This document shows, piece after piece, positions 1-4,678 of a stretch of 5,409 nt of DNA (its first letter is position 1; every line of letters starts with the position of its first letter). The position numbers and the translations under genes were made by a program. The notes under the pieces were generated by a model, which searched no databases, was not told the DNA's origin, and was given only the letters and a program-made list of their open reading frames with translations. The DNA is taken from positions 1-5,409 of the forward strand of contig JAEYVN010000030.1 of NCBI GenBank assembly GCA_023431725.1. Reading direction: 5' to 3'. This DNA comes from Pseudomonadota bacterium. Lineage in GTDB: Bacteria > Pseudomonadota > Alphaproteobacteria > Rhizobiales > Xanthobacteraceae.

Positions 1-368
1 CGGCCGACTTCAAGGGCAATGTCACGCTGGTGAATGTCTGGGCGTCATGGTGCGTGCCTTGCCACGACGAGGTGCCGCAGCTTGACGAACTCGCCAAGGA
101 CAAGCGCATCCGCCTCGTCGGCATCAACTACAAGGACCAGGCCGACAACGCCCGCCGCTTCATCGGCCGCTATGGCAACCCGTTCGCTGCGGTCGGCGCC
201 GATCCGAATGGGCGCGCAGCCATCGATTGGGGCGTCTATGGCGTGCCAGAAACCTTCGTCGTCGGGCGCGATGGCCGCATCGCTTATAAACTGGTTGGGC
301 CGATCACCGACGCCAATCTCAAGTCGGCTCTGATACCGGCGATCGAAAAAGCACTAGTAGCGCAGTGA
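1..368 (+). CDS. ccmG: Thiol:disulfide interchange protein CcmG/DsbE (CycY), 3'-partial view (N-terminus outside window)
   Basis: The reading frame is open from base 3 to the TGA at 366-368, so 121 residues are visible and the N-terminus, expected to hold a membrane anchor, lies outside. What is seen: a thioredoxin fold with the redox motif W-C-V-P-C (Cys at bases 51-53 and 60-62, visible residues 17 and 20), then G-V-Y-G-V-P-E-T-F at visible residues 77-85, with the cis-proline loop and acidic residue typical of CcmG/DsbE. Family knowledge: CcmG is a membrane-anchored periplasmic reductant that keeps the CXXCH haem-binding cysteines of apocytochrome c, or CcmH, reduced during cytochrome c maturation (System I). 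Family members are usually about 180-200 residues, so about a third is missing. In Bradyrhizobium the equivalent, cycY, closes the ccm cluster; no downstream plus-strand gene follows here, which fits. The GTG at base 30 is internal, not the start. Another TlpA-like thioredoxin is possible but less likely given the GVYGVPET motif. Confidence 0.9.
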   Translation, partial: ADFKGNVTLVNVWASWCVPCHDEVPQLDELAKDKRIRLVGINYKDQADNARRFIGRYGNPFAAVGADPNGRAAIDWGVYGVPETFVVGRDGRIAYKLVGPITDANLKSALIPAIEKALVAQ

Positions 369-369
369 C

Positions 370-444
370 TGGTCGTCCCTGCGAAGGCGGGGACGCATAA
401 CCATCACTCCGGGATATAGTTTCCCGCCTTCGCGGAGACGACCA
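370..444. repeat. Imperfect inverted repeat between convergent ccmG and yciB
   Basis: The arm at 370-391 (starting TGGTCGTC, ending GAAGGCGGG) matches the reverse complement of 423-444 in 20 of 22 positions, with mismatches at 378 and 380. The loop is 31 nt. Each arm also folds alone: GTCCC 375-379 with GGGAC 390-394, and CCGC 424-427 with GCGG 432-435. It fills almost the whole gap between two genes that converge. Neither side has a T-run, so it is not a textbook intrinsic terminator, although a stem this long could still stop or stabilise both transcripts. The arm resembles the GTCCCCGCGAAGGCGGGGAC-type intergenic repeat I recall from Bradyrhizobium-group genomes; that link is from memory. 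Confidence 0.8.
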
Positions 445-448
445 AGTG

Positions 449-1030
449 TTACGCCTCGTCGGTTTTCACAGCATACTTCTGCAACAGCGGAAACTGGGCC
501 AATGCGAATGCGAATGTGATCGGCACGAAACCGAAGGTCTTGAACGCCACCCAGAAGTCGGTTGTCTGCGTGCGCCACACGGCTTCATTCACGATCGCCA
601 TCACGATGAAGAAACCGATCCAGCGCACCGTCAGTTTGCGCCAGCCTTCATCGGTGAGATGGAAGACGGAATCGAACGCGATCTCCAGAAACGGCTTGCG
701 CAGGATCAGGCCCGCGATCAGCACAACCGCGAACATCAGGTAGATGATCGTTGTCTTCATCTTCACGAAGACATCGTTGTGCAGGACGATGGTCAGCGTG
801 CCGAAGACGATGACAATGAATGCCGTCACCACCGTCATCACCGGAAAGCGCTTGATCAGCACGTAAGAGATGAGAATGGCAGCCAGGACCGCCGCCATGA
901 ACACGCCGGTGGCCCAGAAGATGCCGGCACGGCCGTTGACGATGAAGAACAGAATCAGCGGCCCGAAATCGAGCGCGAGCTTCACCAGCGGATTCAGCTG
1001 GGCTTTCTTCGGTGCAGCGCTATCGGACAT
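449..1030 (-). CDS. ispZ: Inner-membrane septation protein A family (YciB/IspZ)
   Basis: A 193-residue protein running from ATG at 1030 to TAA at 449, the usual family length of about 180-200. It is dominated by hydrophobic segments at about residues 14-32, 37-59, 64-83, 93-110, 134-152 and 159-181, so it is a polytopic inner-membrane protein. Recognisable family blocks are N-P-L-V-K-L-x-L-D-F-G-P near the N-terminus, L-R-K-P-F-L-E in the middle and N-E-A-V-W-R followed by F-W-V-A-F-K-x-F-G near the C-terminus. YciB proteins are tied to cell-envelope synthesis and normal septation, with reported links to the division and elongation machinery; the biochemical activity is not well defined. It lies 17 nt behind ftsY in the same direction, probably on one transcript. 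GAGAG lies 4 nt before the ATG as a weak ribosome binding site. The stop abuts the inverted repeat at 370-444. Confidence 0.93.
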   Translation of the reverse strand: MSDSAAPKKAQLNPLVKLALDFGPLILFFIVNGRAGIFWATGVFMAAVLAAILISYVLIKRFPVMTVVTAFIVIVFGTLTIVLHNDVFVKMKTTIIYLMFAVVLIAGLILRKPFLEIAFDSVFHLTDEGWRKLTVRWIGFFIVMAIVNEAVWRTQTTDFWVAFKTFGFVPITFAFALAQFPLLQKYAVKTDEA

Positions 1031-1047
1031 GTCGCTCTCGTTCGATG

Positions 1048-2016
1048 TTAATCGTCCAGCCCGGCAATCGCGCGGGCAAAGTCGCGGGCTGTGAACGGCT
1101 GCAGGTCGTCGATGCCTTCGCCGACGCCGATGAAATGAATCGGCAGTTTGAATTTCTCGGCGATGGCAACAAGGATGCCGCCGCGCGCCGTGCCGTCAAG
1201 CTTGGTCATGACAAGTCCGGTGACGCCGGCCGTCTTGCCGAAAGCCTCCACCTGCGAGATCGCGTTCTGTCCAACCGTGGCGTCCAAGACCAGCAGCACC
1301 GCATGCGGCGCCGTCGGCTCGACCTTCTTCATCACGCGCACGATCTTTTCGAGTTCGCTCATCAGCTCGGTGCGGTTCTGCAGCCTGCCGGCTGTATCGA
1401 TCAGCAGCACGTCGACACCGTCAGCCTTGGCAGCCGTCAGCGCATCGAAGGCAATGCCGGCAGCATCCGATCCCTGCTCGCGCGCGATTACCTTGGCGCC
1501 GACGCGGCCGCCCCAGATTTTCAATTGCTCGATGGCGGCGGCCCGGAACGTATCTCCGGCCGCCAGCATCACCTTTTTGCCCTCGCGCGAGAATTTCGCC
1601 GCCAGCTTGCCGATGGTCGTCGTCTTGCCGGACCCATTGACGCCCGACACCAGAATGACGAAGGGCTTCGCACCATCGAGCGACAAAGGCGCGGCAACGG
1701 GCGCCAGCACCTTCTCGACCTCGGTGGCGACGACCGTCTTCACCTCGTTCTCGTCGATGTCCTTCTCGTAGCGGCCTTTGGCGATGGCCTCGCTGATGCG
1801 CGCCGCCGTGTTCACGCCGAGATCGGCGCGGATCAGCGTGTCCTCGATCTCCTCCAGCATGGCGGAATCGAGCTTGCGCTTGCGCACGAGGTCGCTGATG
1901 GCGGAACCAAGGGACGCGGATGTCCGCTTCAGGCCGCTGCTGAGGCGCTGCCACCAGCTTTGGCGCTTTTGTTCCGGGGCTTTGTCCTGATCGTCGTTTT
2001 GGGTGCTGTCATTCAT
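1048..2016 (-). CDS. ftsY: Signal recognition particle receptor FtsY
   Basis: A 322-residue SRP GTPase. Residues 1-25 are polar and charged with a W-W-Q-R motif at 21-24. The helical N domain covers about 30-100 (K-R-K-L-D at 46-50, E-x-I-E-D-T-L-I-x-A-D-L-G around 55-67). The G domain has the P-loop G-V-N-G-S-G-K-T at 125-132, D-T-F-R-A-A-A at 155-161, D-T-A-G-R at 207-211, T-K-L-D-G at 271-275 and G-V-G-E at 297-300, so all GTPase motifs are intact. Family role: FtsY receives ribosome-nascent chain-SRP complexes at the inner membrane and delivers them to the Sec translocon. The acidic A domain of E. coli FtsY is essentially absent, as in many alphaproteobacteria. I chose ATG 2016 because upstream codons lie inside the divergent gene and match nothing in the family, although the frame stays open to 2523. 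No clear Shine-Dalgarno is visible before it. Only 27 bp separate this start from the pseudouridine synthase start. ispZ follows after 17 nt. Confidence 0.97.
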   Translation of the reverse strand: MNDSTQNDDQDKAPEQKRQSWWQRLSSGLKRTSASLGSAISDLVRKRKLDSAMLEEIEDTLIRADLGVNTAARISEAIAKGRYEKDIDENEVKTVVATEVEKVLAPVAAPLSLDGAKPFVILVSGVNGSGKTTTIGKLAAKFSREGKKVMLAAGDTFRAAAIEQLKIWGGRVGAKVIAREQGSDAAGIAFDALTAAKADGVDVLLIDTAGRLQNRTELMSELEKIVRVMKKVEPTAPHAVLLVLDATVGQNAISQVEAFGKTAGVTGLVMTKLDGTARGGILVAIAEKFKLPIHFIGVGEGIDDLQPFTARDFARAIAGLDD

Positions 2017-2043
2017 GGGCGCGGCCGTGATAGCGGTTTGCGC

Positions 2044-2952
2044 ATGACTCCGGAAGAGATGGAAGCAAGGCTTCTGTACCGCGACGGACTGATGCTGGTG
2101 CTGGACAAGCCGGCGGGCTTGCCCGTGCATCGTGGCCCGAAAGCGGCAGGAATGAAGAATGCCGGCGCGCTGGAGGACCATTTTGGCGCGCTGCGCTTCG
2201 GTTTGCCGCGCGCCCCGGCGCTCGCGCATCGGCTGGACCGCGAAACCTCCGGTTGCCTCGTTCTGGGACGCCACCGAAAAGCGACGGAAACCCTGGGCAA
2301 GCTGTTCAAGGATGGCAAGATCGGCAAGACCTATTGGGCGGTGGTCGAAGGTGGCCCGGACGAGGACGAAGGCACGATCGACCTGCCTCTCGGGCGCCGG
2401 GATGAGACGCGCGGCTGGTGGATGAAGGTCGATCCCGCCGGCCAGCCATCCATGACACGGTGGAAAGTGATGGGGCGCTCTTCTTCCTTCACCTCCCCCC
2501 TTGAGGGGGAGGTCGATCGCCAAAGCGAAGCGGAGGCGATCGGGAGGGGGGTAAATGCAGACACGGGCAATAGCGATTACCCCCCTCCCCAGCCCTCCCC
2601 CTCAAGGGGGGAGGGAGCAGACCGAGCAATTGTCGAAAACAAGCAGCTCACTTGGCTGGCGCTCGAACCCGTCACCGGCCGCACCCATCAGCTCCGCGTG
2701 CATTGTCAGGCCAGGGGCTGGCCGATCTTCGGTGACAACATCTACGGCACCGCCCCCCGTTTCGACGGGCCCGTCCTGCATCTTCTCGCCCGTGAGATCG
2801 TCGTGCCGCTCTATAAAAATCGCGATCCGATCCGCGTCACGGCGCCGGTGCCATCCCATATGCGCGACGCGCTGAAGGCATGCGGTTGGGTGGAGGATGA
2901 TCTTCACCTCTCCCATAGGGAGAGTCGACCGAACGTCAGTGAGGTCGGGTGA
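2044..2952 (+). CDS. RluA-family RNA pseudouridine synthase with two palindromic-repeat insertions
   Basis: A 302-residue protein of the RluA family, without an S4 domain. Motifs are D-K-P-A-G-L-P-V-H at 21-29, H-R-L-D-R-E-T-S-G at 62-70 with the catalytic Asp at 65, K-T-Y-W-A-V-V-E-G at 95-103, T-G-R-T-H-Q-L-R-V-H at 211-220 and H-L-L-A-R-E-I at 246-252. The family isomerises specific uridines in 23S rRNA or tRNA; which one is modified here cannot be read from sequence. The two conserved blocks ending at about 144 (T-R-W-K-V-M-G-R) and resuming at about 200 (Q-L-T-W-L-A-L-E-P) are normally joined by a short turn; here about 50 residues of low-complexity, Pro/Ser/Gly/Glu-rich sequence intervene, encoded mostly by the palindrome at 2491-2615. 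The last 15 residues and the stop come from a second repeat. Without these the protein would be about 240 residues, the usual size. The core motifs are intact, so activity is plausible but unproven. ATG 2044 is chosen because the family N-terminus starts there; ATG 2059 and TTG 2038 are alternatives, and no strong ribosome binding site decides. Confidence 0.9.
   Translation: MTPEEMEARLLYRDGLMLVLDKPAGLPVHRGPKAAGMKNAGALEDHFGALRFGLPRAPALAHRLDRETSGCLVLGRHRKATETLGKLFKDGKIGKTYWAVVEGGPDEDEGTIDLPLGRRDETRGWWMKVDPAGQPSMTRWKVMGRSSSFTSPLEGEVDRQSEAEAIGRGVNADTGNSDYPPPQPSPSRGEGADRAIVENKQLTWLALEPVTGRTHQLRVHCQARGWPIFGDNIYGTAPRFDGPVLHLLAREIVVPLYKNRDPIRVTAPVPSHMRDALKACGWVEDDLHLSHRESRPNVSEVG
2491..2615. repeat. 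Full-length palindromic repeat element inserted in frame in the pseudouridine synthase gene
   Basis: A 125-bp element built of nested palindromes. Hairpin 1: ACCTCCCCC 2491-2499 pairs with 2505-2513 (9 bp, 5-nt loop). Hairpin 2: CGATCGCC 2514-2521 pairs with 2535-2542 (8 bp). Central arms: 2542-2554 pairs with 2577-2589 (13 bp, perfect). Hairpin 3: CCCTCCCCC 2593-2601 pairs with 2607-2615 (9 bp). The outer units are also reverse complements of each other: 2492-2512 against 2594-2614 match in all 21 positions. The whole can therefore fold as one long stem with hairpin 2 as a side arm on the left only. It is translated as residues 150-191, including P-P-P-Q-P-S-P-S-R-G-E-G, a peptide I remember from many spurious or interrupted rhizobial ORFs. 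No target-site duplication is apparent. Exact ends are uncertain by a few bases (TTC before 2491 may belong). Confidence 0.9.
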
Positions 2953-2956
2953 CGGG
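2905..2956. repeat. Shorter copy of the same palindromic repeat type, covering the gene's 3' end
   Basis: Stem CTCTCCC 2908-2914 pairs with GGGAGAG 2918-2924 (7 bp, 3-nt loop), followed by CGACC 2926-2930 with GGTCG 2943-2947 (5 bp, 12-nt loop), then GGGTGACGGG. This order (C-run/G-run hairpin, TCGA, second hairpin, TCGGG) is the same as the left half of the element at 2491-2615, although the stem sequences differ. It encodes residues 288-302 of the pseudouridine synthase, and the TGA stop at 2950-2952 lies in its conserved-looking GGGTGA end. It runs to within 6 bp of the stop of the convergent MaoC-like gene, so it fills the convergent junction and might also act in transcript ending; no T-run follows. 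Confidence 0.75.
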
Positions 2957-2962
2957 TTAAGC

Positions 2963-3382
2963 TTACAGCTTTTCCGCCACCATCGCCCGGCCGGTCGCGG
3001 CAACGGCCAGCTCACCCGCCTCGTTGAGGACGCGGCCCTTCATATTGACGACGTCGGCCTTGCCGGACGATGTCGGCGTGACTTCGATCACTTCCCATTG
3101 CAATGTGATGGTCTCGTCGGCGAAGACCGGCCTGTGAAAGCGCAGCGAGAAATCGAGGCCGACAACATCGGCGCGTTTCGAGAAATGGGTCGCCGGCAAT
3201 GCCATCAGATGCGCGGCGGTCTGCGTCCCGCTGACGATCAGCTTCTTGTAGCGGCTGTTGGCAGCCGCTTCTTCATCGAGATGCAGGGGATTGAAATCGC
3301 GGGCCGCGCGAGAGAAGGCTTTCGCATCCTCCGGCGTCATTGTCAGGGTCTCGGAAAATGTCTCACCGACATAGACCCGCAT
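2963..3382 (-). CDS. MaoC-like hotdog-fold dehydratase (R-specific enoyl-CoA hydratase type)
   Basis: A 139-residue single-hotdog protein from ATG 3382 to TAA 2963. The hydratase 2 motif is visible as D-F-N-P-L-H-L-D at residues 29-36; by analogy with PhaJ, Asp29 and His34 would be the catalytic pair. Next come I-V-S-G-T-Q-T-A-A-H-L at 49-59, in the place where PhaJ-type proteins have a His-Gly-Met segment, and the hotdog strand F-S-L-R-F-H-R-P-V-F-A-D-E-T at 78-91. Such enzymes add water to trans-2-enoyl-CoA or the reverse, but this subfamily also includes proteins with untested substrates, so the substrate is unknown. The length is normal for a single-domain MaoC. It starts 6 nt after the mtaB stop and is likely translated from the same mRNA; GAGG, overlapping the mtaB TGA, serves as its ribosome binding site. 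It is the last gene of the run and converges on the pseudouridine synthase with 10 bp between stops. A functional link with mtaB or dapF is not evident. Confidence 0.87.
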   Translation of the reverse strand: MRVYVGETFSETLTMTPEDAKAFSRAARDFNPLHLDEEAAANSRYKKLIVSGTQTAAHLMALPATHFSKRADVVGLDFSLRFHRPVFADETITLQWEVIEVTPTSSGKADVVNMKGRVLNEAGELAVAATGRAMVAEKL

Positions 3383-3386
3383 GCAA

Positions 3387-3391
3387 CCTCA
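3387..3391 (-). promoter_or_regulatory. Ribosome binding site of the MaoC-like gene, overlapping the mtaB stop codon
   Basis: On the minus strand the sequence reads TGAGG-TTGC-ATG: the mtaB stop TGA (3391-3389) supplies the start of a GAGG Shine-Dalgarno core, 4 nt before the ATG at 3382. The overlap suggests that ribosomes finishing mtaB could reinitiate here. The short spacer makes it a moderate site. Confidence 0.5.
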
Positions 3392-4660
3392 CGCCGCAAT
3401 CAGATGACGGCCATCATGCCCCGCGATCCGCACGTCAACGATCCGTCCGGCCTCAGTGACGCCGCTCATACGCACAGGCGTGAAATGCTCGGTGCGCCCG
3501 ATCGCGTCGGACTCGATCAGGACGCGCCGCATCAGGCCGGTTTCGGCATCGAGATGCTTATGCAGGGCCGCTTCGCCTTTTTCGCGCAAGCGACGCGCAC
3601 GATCTTTCACCACATCGCGTGCGAGTTGCGGCATGCGCGCGGCCGGCGTGCCTGGCCGGGGCGAGAACGGAAAGACATGCAAATGAGTGAGGCCGCATTC
3701 ATCCACGATATCGAGTGAACGCGCGAACATGTCTTCGGTTTCGGTCGGGAAACCGGCGATGATGTCGGCACCGAACACCACATCCGGACGCAGCGCCCGC
3801 ACGCGCTCACAGAAGTCGATCGCGTCATCACGCAGATGACGACGCTTCATCCGCTTCAGGATCATGTCATCGCCGGCCTGCAACGACAGATGCAGATGCG
3901 GCATCAGCCGCACATCGGATCCGAACACATCGAGCAGATCGTCGTCGGCCTCCACCGAATCGATCGACGACAGGCGGAGCCGCTGCAATTCCGGCACATG
4001 CTTGAGGATCTGCTTCACCAGCGCGCCGAGCTTCGGCGTGCCGGGAAGATTCTGCCCGTAGCTGGTGATGTCGACGCCCGTCAGCACGATCTCTTGATAG
4101 CCGTTCTCGACCAGGCGGCGCACCTGCGTGACGATCTCGCCCATCGGCACCGAGCGCGAATTGCCGCGTCCATAGGGGATGATGCAGAAGGTGCAGCGAT
4201 GATCGCAGCCATTCTGGATCTGCACGGTCGCGCGCGCACGACCTTCGATACCGTCGATCAGATGCAACGCGGTTTCGCGCGCGGCCATGATGTCGTTGAC
4301 GACGATTTTCTCTTCGGCATCGATGCCGAATGCACCGCTATCAAGGGCCCGGCGCGTATCGGCCCAGGCCGACACATCGAATTTCTCGGTATTGCCGACC
4401 ACCCGATCAACTTCCGGCATGGCGGCGAAGGTCGCGGGTTCGGTCTGCGCCGCACAGCCAGTGACGACAATGCGCGCATCGGGCTTTTCGCGGCGCAGCT
4501 TGCGGATCGTCTGTCGCGCCTGGCGCACGGCTTCTGCCGTCACTGCGCAGGTGTTCACAACCACCGCATCCGTCAGACCGGCCTCGCCTGCCTTCTGCCG
4601 CATGATCTCGGATTCATGCGTGTTCAGACGGCAACCGAAGGTGACGATCTCGACACTCAT
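3389..4660 (-). CDS. mtaB: tRNA (N6-threonylcarbamoyladenosine-37, C2) methylthiotransferase MtaB
   Basis: A 423-residue methylthiotransferase with the three-part family layout. The N-terminal UPF0004 domain has the cysteines of the auxiliary 4Fe-4S cluster at 10 (T-F-G-C-R-L-N), 38 (N-T-C-A-V-T) and 69 (T-G-C-A-A-Q). The radical SAM domain starts at about 145 with C152-x3-C156-x2-C159 (G-C-D-H-R-C-T-F-C), followed by I-I-P-Y-G-R-G at 160-166 and L-T-G-V-D-I at 193-198. A C-terminal TRAM-like RNA-binding region covers about 375-423. The T-F-G-C-R-L-N start and T-G-C-A-A-Q favour MtaB over MiaB (i6A) and RimO (ribosomal protein S12). It converts t6A37 to ms2t6A37 in ANN-decoding tRNAs, using SAM and sulfur. 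ATG 4660 matches the family N-terminus; no strong Shine-Dalgarno precedes it, and coupling to dapF (18 nt upstream) through the mini-ORF at 4674-4657 is possible. All six cluster cysteines are present, and the length is typical. Confidence 0.95.
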   Translation of the reverse strand: MSVEIVTFGCRLNTHESEIMRQKAGEAGLTDAVVVNTCAVTAEAVRQARQTIRKLRREKPDARIVVTGCAAQTEPATFAAMPEVDRVVGNTEKFDVSAWADTRRALDSGAFGIDAEEKIVVNDIMAARETALHLIDGIEGRARATVQIQNGCDHRCTFCIIPYGRGNSRSVPMGEIVTQVRRLVENGYQEIVLTGVDITSYGQNLPGTPKLGALVKQILKHVPELQRLRLSSIDSVEADDDLLDVFGSDVRLMPHLHLSLQAGDDMILKRMKRRHLRDDAIDFCERVRALRPDVVFGADIIAGFPTETEDMFARSLDIVDECGLTHLHVFPFSPRPGTPAARMPQLARDVVKDRARRLREKGEAALHKHLDAETGLMRRVLIESDAIGRTEHFTPVRMSGVTEAGRIVDVRIAGHDGRHLIAA

Positions 4661-4676
4661 GGTTCGACACTCATGG
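4651..4676. repeat. 14-bp-period tandem duplication of the mtaB start region, with a five-codon mini-ORF
   Basis: CGACACTCATGG occurs at 4651-4662 and again at 4665-4676, separated by TT, so the start-codon region of mtaB is duplicated with a 14-bp period. On the minus strand this gives two copies of ATGAGTGTCG. The upstream ATG (4674) is out of frame with mtaB and opens a mini-ORF, Met-Ser-Val-Glu-Pro-stop (4674-4657), whose TGA overlaps the mtaB ATG as ATGA. It sits just after the dapF stop (4681-4679). Whether the mini-ORF is translated cannot be told; neither ATG has a strong Shine-Dalgarno sequence. Confidence 0.8.
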
Positions 4677-4678
4677 CA

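Noticed and set aside
446..1051. Plus-strand 201-residue open frame opposite yciB
   Set aside because: Its His/Asp/Glu/Arg-rich composition is the typical antisense reading of a membrane protein gene; the minus strand encodes a clear YciB.
1012..2043. Plus-strand open frame running antisense through ftsY and joined in frame to the pseudouridine synthase
   Set aside because: It is the GC-rich antisense shadow of ftsY; family similarity in this frame begins only at Met 2044, and the upstream part is Arg/Asp/Gln-rich with no recognisable domain.
2017..2523. N-terminal extension of the ftsY frame up to 2523
   Set aside because: This part is antisense to the pseudouridine synthase and its repeat and does not look like an FtsY A domain; the FtsY-like sequence starts at ATG 2016.
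2491..2615. CRISPR array or intrinsic terminator
   Set aside because: There are no regularly spaced direct repeats, only inverted ones, and no T-run follows the stems; the coding frame continues through it with conserved protein sequence beyond.
2491..2956. Pseudogene caused by the repeat insertions
   Set aside because: No stop codon or frameshift is present, and all catalytic and RNA-binding motifs are in one frame before and after the insert; loss of function cannot be excluded but is not shown.
2897..3718. Plus-strand 273-residue open frame opposite the MaoC-like gene and the 3' end of mtaB
   Set aside because: It has no domain features, spans two genes that are well supported on the other strand, and its start lies in the repeat at the end of the pseudouridine synthase gene.
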